Shown here: piece after piece, positions 10,148 to 19,462 of the stretch
How positions within the stretch are numbered: the first letter of the stretch is position 1
How the letters are laid out: every line of letters starts with the position of its first letter
Assembly (NCBI RefSeq): GCF_024710845.1
Contig: NZ_JANJTZ010000022.1
Coordinates: forward strand, 62,001-126,000
Length of the DNA stretch: 64,000 bases
Source: Mesorhizobium sp.
GTDB taxonomy: Bacteria; Pseudomonadota; Alphaproteobacteria; Rhizobiales; Rhizobiaceae
Reading direction: 5' to 3'
Position numbers and translations under genes: made by a program
The notes under the pieces: model-generated
What the model saw: only the letters and a program-made list of their open reading frames with translations
Told to the model about the DNA's origin: nothing
Databases searched by the model: none

Positions 10148-11452
10148 TCAGAGCGGCATCGTCGTGTAGTCGCCTTCGGGCTCGTAGACGCCGTCGTTGA
10201 TCGATGTCTTGTGGATGACCTTGAGCTTGCCACCTTCGACCTTGGAAATGTTCTGGATGCCGAACACCTGGTGGATCTTGCCGTTGAAGACCTTGGCGCC
10301 CTGCGGATGCTCCGGCCCTTCGGGAAACTCGGTCAGTGCCTCGGTGGCCTCGACCAGTTTGGCGCGGTCCTGCGGTCCCTGGTAGCCGGCGGCTTCCATC
10401 GCCTGCTTGATGACATAGAGCGTCTCCCAGCAGCCGAACATGTGCGCGGCGGTCGAGATGTCCTTCGGATCGTCGACGGACGCACCGTTGTCGTCGATGC
10501 CGACGGCGGCGCGATAGGCCTTCATGGCCTCGCTGTCGTCAGCCTGTGCGTAGCGCGGCGCGCCTTCCCAGAAATGGCTGCCGTCGAGGAATTCGAGGCC
10601 GGGCGAATTGATGTCGACGGCTTCCAGCGAGTCGATGAAGCCGAACAGCTGCGGCCGGTTCGAGCCATAGAACTCGCCGAGCTCCTTGACGAAGGTCAGC
10701 ACCGCCGGCCCGACCATCACGTGGTAGATGACTTCGGTCTCCGCCGGAATCTGCGGGAAGTATTTGGTGAAGGACGACTCGGTCGGCGGGATGGCGATCT
10801 GGGCGATCACGTCGGCACCCTGCGCCTTGAGCGCCGGCGGGAGATAGTCGCGATGGTCGTGGCCGAAAGCGAAGTCCGGGAAGATCTGCGTGACCTTCTT
10901 GCCGACATTGCCGGCGATCCACGGCGCCATCGACTGGATCTGGCTCTTCACGTCGGTGATGCCCGGCTGGAAGACGTAGCGGTTCATCTTGGTCGAGGCG
11001 ACGTGGTGGCCTTCCGACACGACGTAGTACGGGATCTTGAGTTCGCCGGCCGCCGGCGAGGACGCGATCACGACATGGCTGAACAGCGTGCCGTAGACCA
11101 CGTCGACCTTGTGCTGGTTGGCGAATTTCTCGACCACTTCCGGTCCGCGCTTGGCGTCGGTGCCGTCATCCTCGGTGACGATTTCGACCGGGCGTCCGTT
11201 GATGCCGCCGGCGGCGTTGATTGCCTTGATCGCGGCCATCGTGGTCTTTTCGTACCAGCGGCCGTAGGAGGCGCCGATGCCGGTGCGGTGCGCCTGGAAG
11301 CCGATCTTGATCGGCGCCGAAGATTGCGCCTGCGCATAGCGCACGAAGCCCGGCCCCGCAGCCAGGCCGGCAGCGGCACCGATGCCCTTCAGCGCCGTGC
11401 GGCGATTGATGCTCTTCCTCAGAAAGCTGATCTTTCCCTGTTCTTCGCTCAT
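10148..11452 (-). CDS. HAAT ABC importer substrate-binding protein (Tat-exported)
   Basis: A 434-residue periplasmic binding protein of the Leu/Ile/Val type I fold. The N-terminus has a twin-arginine signal (NRRTALKGIGAAAGL) ending near YAQAQ at residue 43, then IKIGFQAHRTGIG, the usual start of the mature domain. NAAGGINGRPVEIVTEDD is the conserved first-lobe motif. The ATG at 11452 follows AAGGGGAAC. It is the first gene of the importer operon, followed by the toxin module and livHMGF. A GTATGCA-type site lies 77 bp upstream. The ligand is unknown. Confidence 0.9.
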   Translation of the reverse strand: MSEEQGKISFLRKSINRRTALKGIGAAAGLAAGPGFVRYAQAQSSAPIKIGFQAHRTGIGASYGRWYEKTTMAAIKAINAAGGINGRPVEIVTEDDGTDAKRGPEVVEKFANQHKVDVVYGTLFSHVVIASSPAAGELKIPYYVVSEGHHVASTKMNRYVFQPGITDVKSQIQSMAPWIAGNVGKKVTQIFPDFAFGHDHRDYLPPALKAQGADVIAQIAIPPTESSFTKYFPQIPAETEVIYHVMVGPAVLTFVKELGEFYGSNRPQLFGFIDSLEAVDINSPGLEFLDGSHFWEGAPRYAQADDSEAMKAYRAAVGIDDNGASVDDPKDISTAAHMFGCWETLYVIKQAMEAAGYQGPQDRAKLVEATEALTEFPEGPEHPQGAKVFNGKIHQVFGIQNISKVEGGKLKVIHKTSINDGVYEPEGDYTTMPL

Positions 11453-11528
11453 GCCAGTTCCCCTTGCTTGTCACATTCGCCCAGAAAACGCGCATCTCCG
11501 ATCACTTCGCCAAGGACGAAAATCGAAT

Positions 11529-11538
11529 GTATGCAAAC
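11529..11538. promoter_or_regulatory. Operator-like site upstream of the importer operon
   Basis: GTATGCAAAC at this position matches 9 of 10 bases of the perfect palindrome GTATGCATAC at 4640-4649. It lies 77 bp upstream of the importer binding-protein ATG in a stretch more A+T-rich than its neighbours. It suggests co-regulation of importer and hydroxylase operons by one repressor. Confidence 0.4.
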
Positions 11539-11583
11539 TAGATCATTTGTCCCCAAAGTGCGCAAGCGATCCGTTCGACAACG

Positions 11584-12987
11584 TCAGGCACCGGTCGGCG
11601 TCGCAAGCAGCCATAGTCCGAATACCGTATACAGGATCATCAGAATTGTAAGCGGAATCTGACTCCTCGCCGCACCCCGCGAACTCCCGTGCAACCTCTC
11701 CGACAACATGTGCGCAAGCACGACCGCAAGCACATGCGCTCCCACGATCGCCGCCGCCTGGCAGTTCCACAGGACCCAGGCCGCGCCCGGACCCATGACC
11801 AGCCCGGCCGAGATGTAGTTGTCGGCCGTGCCGAAGAGGTTCCAGCCGCGCGAGAACGGATCAGAGATCGCCGCCAGGGCGTATTGGCCGTTGACCAGAA
11901 GCGCGATCAGATAGTGCGCGAAATGATAGGCGAGCGCGATCGGCGCGATCGACCACACCAGCGTCCCGGCCGCCCGCGCGAGCGGCACCGGTTCGCCCGA
12001 GAGCCTCTCGCCTGCCCAAACCGACACGAAGAACGCAGCGGAGAATGCCGCCGGCACCAGAACGAGGCCTGCCGTGTTTTCGAGCATCACCGCCGACCGG
12101 CCTGGGAATTCCAGCGGATTGACGCCGATCGCCCCCAGCCAGGCGAAAGTGCGCATCAATCCGTCGAAGGAGACCGAGCCGAGCACGAGAAGCAGGAACA
12201 GCGCGCCGGAGAGCGGGAGCGGCTCTGCTCCGGCAAGTTTTCCGCCGGGCAGGCACAGGCGCAGGTGGCCCTCGCTGCGCTCCACGATGGCCAGTTTCGA
12301 GACGATGCTGAAGAAGACAGAGAACGGTTCGCAGCGCCGCGTCCACCGATCGTGGCCGACGGCGAGGACACCGGCGAAGTTCACCAGCCAGTAGATCGAC
12401 ACCGCCCAGGCGAGCCGGGCCGGATCGTCGGGCGCGGGATAGACGAGTTCGAACCAAGCGAAGACCGCGAACTGGACGATCGCCGGCAGATATCCGAGCC
12501 GGTCGAGCCAGGCCGGCGCGGGACGCACTCCCGCCCGGCCGAAGAGCCGCGCCGGCCCGCGCCACGGATCGAGCCAGTCGAACACGTTGCCCAGCACTCC
12601 GGTCGCCATGGTCAGGCCGATCCAGAACAACGTCCAGACCACGAGCGGCAGCGGGTTCGACAGCGGGTCGCGGCTGCCGAGCCAGCCGGCCGCGACGAGA
12701 ATTGCCAGCACGGCAAGGGACACCCAGCTCGTTGCCGTCCGCAGGTCCGGCAGCCGGCCGACGAGCGTCGCTCGGCGCGCGGCAAGCCGCCCGAGCGCGC
12801 CCGCCGGCACCAGCCACAGCACCGCGAAACTCGCAGCGACGGCCAATGCCCCGCCGACGATGTAGTGTCCGGTCGGCAGCAGCAGGACGAAGCCGCGGTC
12901 CGACGCATGCGCCAGCGCCTCGCCCGGCGCCAAAGCCGCCGCGCCGAACAAGATTGCTGTTCCCGATTGCCCTGCCGCCCGCCTCAT
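11584..12987 (-). CDS. Polytopic membrane protein, unknown function
   Basis: About 467 residues with roughly ten or more hydrophobic segments and an N-terminal signal-like stretch ending in [11 protein letters not shown]. It resembles a family of integral membrane proteins sometimes labelled fenitrothion hydrolase (FedA/FedB-like), but I hold that name weakly. The motifs [17 protein letters not shown] near residue 30 and [12 protein letters not shown] near 400 are the most distinctive. The ATG at 12987 is preferred over an upstream in-frame start because the upstream part is Arg-rich and unlike a membrane-protein N-terminus. It is convergent with nothing and diverges from pncB. Confidence 0.65.
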   Translation of the reverse strand: MRRAAGQSGTAILFGAAALAPGEALAHASDRGFVLLLPTGHYIVGGALAVAASFAVLWLVPAGALGRLAARRATLVGRLPDLRTATSWVSLAVLAILVAAGWLGSRDPLSNPLPLVVWTLFWIGLTMATGVLGNVFDWLDPWRGPARLFGRAGVRPAPAWLDRLGYLPAIVQFAVFAWFELVYPAPDDPARLAWAVSIYWLVNFAGVLAVGHDRWTRRCEPFSVFFSIVSKLAIVERSEGHLRLCLPGGKLAGAEPLPLSGALFLLLVLGSVSFDGLMRTFAWLGAIGVNPLEFPGRSAVMLENTAGLVLVPAAFSAAFFVSVWAGERLSGEPVPLARAAGTLVWSIAPIALAYHFAHYLIALLVNGQYALAAISDPFSRGWNLFGTADNYISAGLVMGPGAAWVLWNCQAAAIVGAHVLAVVLAHMLSERLHGSSRGAARSQIPLTILMILYTVFGLWLLATPTGA

Positions 12988-13109
12988 GGCGACAACGAAG
13001 CACGCGTCAGCCGCATAGCGCAAGCGCGCGCGGCGCCGCACAACCGCTTCGCCCGACTGGATTTTCCCCCTTGCAGCGCCTAGGAAGCTTGGCGGAGAGA
13101 GGGAAGAGC

Positions 13110-14417
13110 ATGGCCACCAAGACTGACATCGCGCGCCGGGTCTACAACCACACCTGGAAGCTCGACCCGATCGTGCGCAGCCTGCTCGATACGGATTTCT
13201 ACAAGCTGCTGATGCTGCAGATGATCTGGGGCGTCTATCCGAAGGTCGACGCCACCTTCGACCTGATCAACCGCGCCACCCGCTACAGGCTGGCCGACGA
13301 GATCGACATCGAGGAACTGCGCGACCAGCTCGACCACGCTCGCACGCTGCGCTTCAAGAAGAAGGAGATGATCTGGCTCGCCGGCAACAGCTTCTACGGC
13401 CGCAAGCAGATCTTCTCGCCCGAGTTCCTCGACTGGCTCAAGGACTTCCAGCTTCCCGACTACGAGCTGACGAAGAAGGACGGCCAGTTCGAGCTCACTT
13501 TCCCCGGTCCGTGGATGTACACCTCGATGTGGGAGATCCCGGCGCTCGCCATCATCAACGAACTGCGCTCGCGTGCGGCGATGAAGTCGCTCGGCCCGTT
13601 CTCGCTCGACGTCCTCTATGCCCGCGCCAAGGCGAAGCTCTGGGACAAGGTCGAACGGCTCAAGCAATTGCCCGACCTGCGCATTTCCGACTTCGGTACG
13701 CGCCGCCGCCACTCCTTCCTGTGGCACCGCTGGTGCGTCGAGGCGCTGAAGGAAGGGCTCGGCGGCGCCTTCACCGGCTCGTCCAACGTGCTCTTGGCCA
13801 TGGACAACGATCTCGAGGCCGTCGGCACCAACGCGCATGAACTGCCGATGGTGCTGGCGGCGCTGGCCGACAGCGAGGAGGAGCTGAAAAAGGCGCCCTA
13901 CCAGGTGCTGAAGGACTGGAAGAAATATTATGGCGGCAACCTGCTGATCGTGCTTCCGGACACCTTCGGCACTGCCTCCTTCCTCCGCGAAGCGCCGGAC
14001 TGGGTGGCCGACTGGACCGGTTTCCGTCCCGACAGCGCTCCGGCAATTGAAGGCGGCGAGCGGATCATCAAGTGGTGGACGGAGAAGGGACGCGATCCGC
14101 GCGAAAAGCTGCTGATCTTCTCCGACGGGCTCGACGTCGATACGATCGTCGCCGCCTACCACCATTTCCACAACAAGGTCCGCATGGCCTTCGGCTGGGG
14201 CACCAACCTCACCAACGACTTCGAAGGCTGCGCGCCGCGCGAGGTCGAAGGGCTCAATGCGATCTCGCTCGTCTGCAAGGTCACCGAAGCCAACGGCCGG
14301 CCGGCGGTCAAGCTCTCCGACAACCCGCTGAAGGCGACGGGCGAACGGTCGGAAATCGAGCGCTATCTGCGCATCTTCGGCACAGAGGGCCAGACCGAGA
14401 TCGGGCTGAAGGTTTAG
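13110..14417 (+). CDS. pncB: Nicotinate phosphoribosyltransferase
   Basis: A 435-residue cytoplasmic enzyme that makes nicotinate mononucleotide from nicotinate and PRPP in the Preiss-Handler NAD pathway. [14 protein letters not shown] at 27-40, DFGTRRRHS at 194-202 and GTNAHE at 239-244 (probable phosphorylated His243) are diagnostic, with the phosphoribosyl-binding segment [10 protein letters not shown] near 335. The ATG at 13110 follows GGGAAGAGC. An open frame extends far upstream but has no family similarity. With pncA at 4764 it completes nicotinamide salvage. Confidence 0.95.
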   Translation: MATKTDIARRVYNHTWKLDPIVRSLLDTDFYKLLMLQMIWGVYPKVDATFDLINRATRYRLADEIDIEELRDQLDHARTLRFKKKEMIWLAGNSFYGRKQIFSPEFLDWLKDFQLPDYELTKKDGQFELTFPGPWMYTSMWEIPALAIINELRSRAAMKSLGPFSLDVLYARAKAKLWDKVERLKQLPDLRISDFGTRRRHSFLWHRWCVEALKEGLGGAFTGSSNVLLAMDNDLEAVGTNAHELPMVLAALADSEEELKKAPYQVLKDWKKYYGGNLLIVLPDTFGTASFLREAPDWVADWTGFRPDSAPAIEGGERIIKWWTEKGRDPREKLLIFSDGLDVDTIVAAYHHFHNKVRMAFGWGTNLTNDFEGCAPREVEGLNAISLVCKVTEANGRPAVKLSDNPLKATGERSEIERYLRIFGTEGQTEIGLKV

Positions 14418-14462
14418 GGGAGAAGACGGTCCGCGAGACCGCGGAACGCCAGCGGATCCGCC

Positions 14463-14789
14463 TCAATCCAGATCGGCGTCAATCGAGACGATCAGTCCTT
14501 CGGCGTTGATCGATATGTCCAGCATGCCGGTTTCATGACCGAAATCGCCGGTGAAATCGAGCCGAACCACGGCGCGGCGCTTTCCCATGGCTTCCACCAA
14601 CAGGATCTTGCTGACCGTATGGTAGCCGACAAAGAACCGCTGGAGATAGTCGCGGACGCCGGCGGTGCCGACAAAGCTGTCGCCGACCGACACGTCGTCG
14701 ATGACGGCGTCCGGCGCGAACAGCGCCAGCGCCGTTTCGACGTCGAACGCGTTGGCGGCACCGACGAAACGGCGGATGAGTTCGTGCAT
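14463..14789 (-). CDS. SnoaL/NTF2-like small protein
   Basis: A 108-residue protein with the NTF2-fold pattern: N-terminal helices (MHELIRRFVGAANAFDVETA), then LFAPDAVIDDV and alternating strands. Such proteins can be cyclases, isomerases or ligand-binding proteins; no catalytic residues allow a choice here. The ATG at 14789 removes an upstream extension not expected for the family. It is convergent with pncB. Confidence 0.65.
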   Translation of the reverse strand: MHELIRRFVGAANAFDVETALALFAPDAVIDDVSVGDSFVGTAGVRDYLQRFFVGYHTVSKILLVEAMGKRRAVVRLDFTGDFGHETGMLDISINAEGLIVSIDADLD

Positions 14790-15050
14790 GCAGTGCCTCG
14801 GTTGGTTTGCTCCCAAGTCTGCCACAGCTGTGACAGAGCCCCGCGGAATGGGCAACGACCTTCCCGCGCCGCCCGTGGCGGGGATCTCCGAGAACGTGCC
14901 GGACAGGGCGCTCCCCTTGCTGATGCGGTCCTACCGCTGCTCCACCGCTATGGCGCCCGCGTCGCGGCATGAGCCTACGGGCGGGCGCAGGCGTCTGCCC
15001 GCGTTTGGTTCGCCCGCCGGAGCACCGAGTTTGCCGAAACGCAAGGCCGG

Positions 15051-15347
15051 CTACTTGAGCGCCAGAACCACCGTCCCGGAAATGGGATCCGTGACGCCCA
15101 TCCCGTTGCCGAGATCGAGGAGCGTGTGGCGGAAGCTGTCGAGCGTCGCGATCATTTGCGGCCGGGCGGCGGCAAGCGCATCCATGCTGTCCCACTCGGC
15201 GATGATGCAGTAGCGGCCCTCGCCGGCGGCAATGATGTTGGCGTGCCGCAGGCCGGGCCAGGCCGCAACGACCGTCCGGTGGGCATCGAGAAACGCGTCT
15301 TCCATGCCAGGCTTGATCTTGAAGCGTACGACGTTGAAAGCGCTCAT
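15051..15347 (-). CDS. Antibiotic-biosynthesis-monooxygenase (ABM) domain protein
   Basis: A 98-residue single-domain protein with the ABM/dimeric ferredoxin-like pattern: NVVRFKIKPGMEDAFLDAH at the start, YCIIAEWDSMDALAAARP in the middle and a C-terminal strand ending VVLALK. Members degrade haem, oxidise quinols or have no known substrate. The ATG at 15347 fits the family start. The 261 bp between it and the SnoaL-like gene (14790-15050) hold nothing I can support. Confidence 0.7.
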   Translation of the reverse strand: MSAFNVVRFKIKPGMEDAFLDAHRTVVAAWPGLRHANIIAAGEGRYCIIAEWDSMDALAAARPQMIATLDSFRHTLLDLGNGMGVTDPISGTVVLALK

Positions 15348-15513
15348 GACTGCCTCCCGCGAGCAACTCACATGACTGCGATGGGTATGAACGGCACGTC
15401 CCCGGGGCCGGCCGAGGCGCGATGTCGCGCCGCAGGGCTTTCCCCAACGTCACACTAGCTCAGAAGTCCTGCAGAGAGAAGCTCGCGGGTGGGCGACCTT
15501 CGGGAGGTCCCGA

Positions 15514-16674
15514 CTAGAGCCTCTCCACCGCCATCGCCGTCGCCTCTCCGCCGCCGATGCACAGCGAAGCGATGCCGCGCTTGACGTCGCGGGCGTCCAT
15601 CTCGGCCAGAAGCGTGGCGAGGATGCGGGCGCCGGAAGCGCCGATCGGATGGCCGAGCGCACAGGCGCCGCCGTTGACGTTGACCTTGTCGTGCGGCAGG
15701 CCGAGTTCGCGCATCGCCGCCAGCGCCACCACCGCGAAGGCCTCATTGATCTCGTAGAGGTCGACGTCGTCCGCGGACCAGCCGACCTTTTCCAGCACCT
15801 TGTTCATGGCGCCGATCGGCGCGGTGGTGAACCAGGCAGGCGCCTGGGCGTGGCTTGCATGGCCGCGCACGATCGCGAGCGGCGCAATGCCGCGCCGGTC
15901 GGCATCGGACATCCGCATCAGCACGAGTGCCGCGGCGCCGTCCGAGATCGACGACGAGTTCGCCGCCGTCACCGTGCCGTCGGCGCGGAAGGCCGGCTTC
16001 AGCAGCGGGATCTTCTCGGGCCTCGCCTTGCCGGGTTGCTCGTCTTCGACGACGTCGCCCACCGGCGCCACCTCGAGATGGAAGCGGCCTTCGGCGATGG
16101 CGCGGCGCGCCCGGTCGAGCGAGGCGAGCGCGAACTCGTCCTGCGCCTCGCGGGTGAACTGCAGCTCGCGCGCCGTGTCCTCGGCGAAGGTGCCCATCAG
16201 GCGGCCCTTGTCGTAGGCGTCCTCCAGCCCGTCGAGGAACATGTGATCCATGACCCGGCCGTGACCGAGCCGCATGCCCGCGCGCGCCTTCTCCAGCAGA
16301 TACGGCGCGTTCGTCATGCTCTCCATGCCGCCGGCGACGACGATGCGGGCGGAGCCGGCCGCGATCGAATCATAGCCCAGCATCGCCGCCTTCATGCCCG
16401 AACCGCACATCTTGTTGACGGTGGTGCAGGGCACCGACTGCGGCAGGCCGGCGCCGAGCGCGGCCTGGCGGGCGGGCGCCTGGCCGAGGCCCGCCGGCAG
16501 GACGCAGCCCATGATCACCTCGTCCACCTCTTCCGCCGCAAGACCCGCCTGGACGAGCGCGGCGGCAATGGCGACCTTGCCGAGCTCAGGCGCCGCGCGG
16601 TCCTTGAAGACGCCCTGGAAACCGCCCATCGGCGTGCGCCGGGCTGCGGTGATGACGATCGGATCTTCGGTCAT
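15514..16674 (-). CDS. Acetyl-CoA acetyltransferase (thiolase)
   Basis: A 386-residue thiolase. The acyl-accepting Cys90 lies in [11 protein letters not shown], the base His342 in [10 protein letters not shown] and the second catalytic Cys372 in [10 protein letters not shown]. It condenses two acetyl-CoA or cleaves acetoacetyl-CoA or other 3-ketoacyl-CoA. The ATG at 16674 follows AAGGGAGA. It is a lone gene here; no PHB or fatty-acid genes flank it, so the chain length is unknown. Confidence 0.93.
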   Translation of the reverse strand: MTEDPIVITAARRTPMGGFQGVFKDRAAPELGKVAIAAALVQAGLAAEEVDEVIMGCVLPAGLGQAPARQAALGAGLPQSVPCTTVNKMCGSGMKAAMLGYDSIAAGSARIVVAGGMESMTNAPYLLEKARAGMRLGHGRVMDHMFLDGLEDAYDKGRLMGTFAEDTARELQFTREAQDEFALASLDRARRAIAEGRFHLEVAPVGDVVEDEQPGKARPEKIPLLKPAFRADGTVTAANSSSISDGAAALVLMRMSDADRRGIAPLAIVRGHASHAQAPAWFTTAPIGAMNKVLEKVGWSADDVDLYEINEAFAVVALAAMRELGLPHDKVNVNGGACALGHPIGASGARILATLLAEMDARDVKRGIASLCIGGGEATAMAVERL

Positions 16675-16720
16675 GCATATCTCCCTTGCGGTTGTTTTTG
16701 TCGGTTCGTCTTAGGCTCGC

Positions 16721-17419
16721 TCACGCCGCTGGCGCAAGCAGCCTGGCGAGGAAGCCGTGGAACCAATCGCCTTGCCTGGCGTCGTGGCGTGCCAGTAGGT
16801 CGTCCTGTTCGGCGCGCGTTTGCACACCCGGCTTGCCATAATTCGCCCGCATCACATCCTGCCAGCGACGGAACCCGTCCATCGTGACTTCCGGATGGAA
16901 CTGGACCCCGTAGATCCGCTCCCCGACGCGGAATGCCTGGTTCGCGAACAGAGCGCTCGTTGCGAGGTGCTCGGCACCGTCTGGCATACTGAAGGTGTGG
17001 AAATGCGCCTGTGTGACGTGGATCGGCTCCGGCAGGATGTCTCGCCCCGCCTCCGTCGGCGTGATCTCATAGCATCCGAATTCGTGCCAGCCATCGGGCG
17101 ATGGGCCGACATCAGCGCCCAGCCTATAAGCGATCATCTGCGCGCCCAGGCATATGCCGAGCAGCGGAACGCCCTCGCCCATGCACCGGTCGATCCATTC
17201 GTTTTCGCGGTTGAGAAAGGGATAGCGCTCAGTCTCGTAGGCCGGGTATCGCCCGCCATAAACGATGCTGCCGGCGATCCCGTCCGTACTGTGCGGGAGC
17301 GCCTCCCCCGCGAAAGGCTTTACCACCTGCGGCTCGTATCCGTTCCGCTCAAGCCATTTATAGGCGCGGTCGTCGGGCGGATCGTCGCCGTGTCGGATGA
17401 GGATGATGCGACGGGGCAT
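16721..17419 (-). CDS. Class I glutamine amidotransferase-like protein
   Basis: A 232-residue stand-alone GATase1 domain. The nucleophile Cys90 is in GICLGAQ and the His175/Glu177 pair in VQFHPEV, so the triad is intact. Similar stand-alone proteins are gamma-glutamyl hydrolases or GMP-synthase-like amidotransferases acting on small amines. No partner synthase is adjacent. Its substrate is unknown. Confidence 0.82.
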   Translation of the reverse strand: MPRRIILIRHGDDPPDDRAYKWLERNGYEPQVVKPFAGEALPHSTDGIAGSIVYGGRYPAYETERYPFLNRENEWIDRCMGEGVPLLGICLGAQMIAYRLGADVGPSPDGWHEFGCYEITPTEAGRDILPEPIHVTQAHFHTFSMPDGAEHLATSALFANQAFRVGERIYGVQFHPEVTMDGFRRWQDVMRANYGKPGVQTRAEQDDLLARHDARQGDWFHGFLARLLAPAA

Positions 17420-17520
17420 GGGTGACCGGAGCGTGAAGCGTTGCGATGTTTGAACGGTGGGACGCGCGGTTGCAAGAGCGATCCCATCGCAGCGGCACGG
17501 GAAGCGCCATTCGCACGTCT

Positions 17521-18723
17521 CTATTCGTGCCTGAGCGCCTCGATCGGATTCAGCCGGGCGGCCTGGCGCGCGGGGAAATAGCCAAACCCCATGCCGATCA
17601 GCGCCGAAAACACGAAGGCGAGGACGATGATGCTCGGACTGGTGACGAAGGGAATGCCGAGATAGAGGTCGGCGCCGTAGGCAAGCCCGAGGCCGAACAG
17701 GATGCCGACGATGCCCCCGAACAAGGCCAGCACCGTCGCCTCGACGAGGAACTGGGTCAGGACCTGGCTTTCGAGCGCGCCGATGGCGAGCCTGATGCCG
17801 ATCTCGCGCGTGCGCTCGGTCACCGACACAAGCATGATGTTCATGATGCCGATGCCGCCGACAAGCAGGCTGACCGCCGCGACGGCACCGAGCAGCCCGG
17901 TCAGGATGCTGGTGGTTCCGGACATGGTGGCGGCGATCTGGGTCATGTCGTTGACCGAAAAGTCGTCGTCCTCGCCCGCCACGATGCTGCGCCGCTCGCG
18001 CATCAGGCGCTCGATGTCGCCTTTGACCTTGCTGGTGGCGACGCCGTCGCGCGCCGACACCAGGATCGTATCGACGTCGCTGTTGCCGGCCATGCGCCGC
18101 TGAAAGGTACGCAGCGGCATGAGAACGGTATCGTCCTGGTCCGTGCCCATGCTGGACTCACCCTTCTCGCCGAGCACGCCGATGACCTCGCACGATACCT
18201 TGCCGACCCGGATGCTCTTGCCGAGCGGCGGCGAACTGCCGAACAGCTTGCCGCGCACGGTGTCGCCGATCATGCAGACGGCGGTGCCGCGCTCCTCGGC
18301 CGGCAGGAAGGCGCGGCCGGCCGCAATCGTCCAGTCGCCGACGATGAGATAGTCGGCGTTGGTGCCGGCGACGGTGCTCTGCCGGCTCTCGCCGCTGAAG
18401 ATGACGGTCGCCGACGCCTGCGCCATCGGCGCGACCGCGCGCAGGCCGGAAACCTGGTCGCGGATCGCGGCGACGTCCTTCGAGGTGAAGGATTTCGCCT
18501 GGGTGCTGGCCCGCCCCGGCCCGAACTGGCCCGGCCGCACGAACAGCATGTTGCTGCCGAGCTTGCTGAGTTCCGCGGTTACCTGAGCGGTCGTGCCGTT
18601 GCCGATGGTCACCATGGCGATGACCGCCGCGACGCCGATGACGATGCCGAGGATGGTCAGGAACGAGCGCATCGGATTGCGCAGAATAGCCTGCGCGGCG
18701 AGCTTCAAGGTTTCATAGAACAC
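17521..18723 (-). CDS. MacB-type ABC exporter permease
   Basis: A 400-residue permease with one N-terminal transmembrane helix (NPMRSFLTILGIVIGVAAV), a large periplasmic MacB-PCD domain and three C-terminal FtsX-family helices; it ends PARQAARLNPIEALRHE, typical of the family. The GTG at 18723 is preferred because AGGAG precedes it; it overlaps the ATPase stop by 11 bp. Here the ATPase is a separate gene, unlike fused E. coli MacB. It should work with the adaptor and ATPase encoded upstream to export a peptide, lipid or macrolide-like substrate. No TolC gene is present. Confidence 0.88.
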   Translation of the reverse strand: MFYETLKLAAQAILRNPMRSFLTILGIVIGVAAVIAMVTIGNGTTAQVTAELSKLGSNMLFVRPGQFGPGRASTQAKSFTSKDVAAIRDQVSGLRAVAPMAQASATVIFSGESRQSTVAGTNADYLIVGDWTIAAGRAFLPAEERGTAVCMIGDTVRGKLFGSSPPLGKSIRVGKVSCEVIGVLGEKGESSMGTDQDDTVLMPLRTFQRRMAGNSDVDTILVSARDGVATSKVKGDIERLMRERRSIVAGEDDDFSVNDMTQIAATMSGTTSILTGLLGAVAAVSLLVGGIGIMNIMLVSVTERTREIGIRLAIGALESQVLTQFLVEATVLALFGGIVGILFGLGLAYGADLYLGIPFVTSPSIIVLAFVFSALIGMGFGYFPARQAARLNPIEALRHE

Positions 18724-19462
18724 CGGTCGGCTCCTGCACCCTGTCGGACTCGATCTTGCCGTCGACGAAGCGGATGACCCGGCGCGCATAGAGGGCGATA
18801 TCGTCCTCGTGGGTCACCATGATCACGGTGAGGCCCTCGTCCGCGTTGAGGCGGGTGACGATGCCCATGATCTCGCGGCTGATCTTCGTATCGAGGTTGC
18901 CGGTAGGCTCGTCGGCGAGCAGGACCATGGGGCTGGTGACGATCGCCCTTGCGATCGCCACACGCTGCTGCTGGCCACCGGACATCTCAGCCGAGGTATG
19001 ATTGGCGCGGTCGGCGAGGCCGACCTGGCCGAGCGCCTGCAGCGCGAGCCGGCGCCGGTCAACCTCGTTCATGCCGCGGTAGATCAGCGGCAGCTCGACG
19101 TTCTCCACGGCGGTGGTGCGGGCGAGCAGGTTGAACCCCTGGAAGACGAAGCCGATCATATGGCGGCGCAGCAGCGTCCGCTCGTCGCGATTAAGCCCGC
19201 TCACCGGAACGCCCTGGAACAGGTAATCGCCCGACGTCGGCACGTCGAGACAGCCCATGATGTTCATCGCCGTCGACTTGCCCGACCCCGAGGGCCCCAT
19301 GATGGCGACGAACTCGCCGCGCGCGATGGAGAGGTCGACGCCGTCGAGCGCGCGCACCTCGGCCTCGCCGCTGCCATAGACCTTGGTCAGTGCACGGAAC
19401 TCGATCAGAGGAGGGGAGGAAACGTCCAAGGCAGCCGTCTCACTTGGCCGCGACGGCATCAA
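18713..19462 (-). CDS. MacB/LolD-type ABC exporter ATPase
   Basis: A 249-residue ATPase with Walker A GPSGSGKST, signature MSGGQQQR and Walker B VLLADEPTGNLD, which is characteristic of the MacB/LolD/FtsE group. It is the middle gene of the adaptor-ATPase-permease operon, overlapping the adaptor stop by 23 bp and the permease start by 11 bp. Confidence 0.92.
   Translation of the reverse strand: MMPSRPSETAALDVSSPPLIEFRALTKVYGSGEAEVRALDGVDLSIARGEFVAIMGPSGSGKSTAMNIMGCLDVPTSGDYLFQGVPVSGLNRDERTLLRRHMIGFVFQGFNLLARTTAVENVELPLIYRGMNEVDRRRLALQALGQVGLADRANHTSAEMSGGQQQRVAIARAIVTSPMVLLADEPTGNLDTKISREIMGIVTRLNADEGLTVIMVTHEDDIALYARRVIRFVDGKIESDRVQEPTGVL

Noticed and set aside
12702-13109. N-terminal extension of pncB
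   Set aside because: No family similarity, Arg/Pro-rich, and a good ribosome site precedes the ATG at 13110.
14790-15050. Possible gene in the gap between the SnoaL-like and ABM genes
   Set aside because: Frames there are continuations of shadows; no start with a ribosome site and no recognisable motif.
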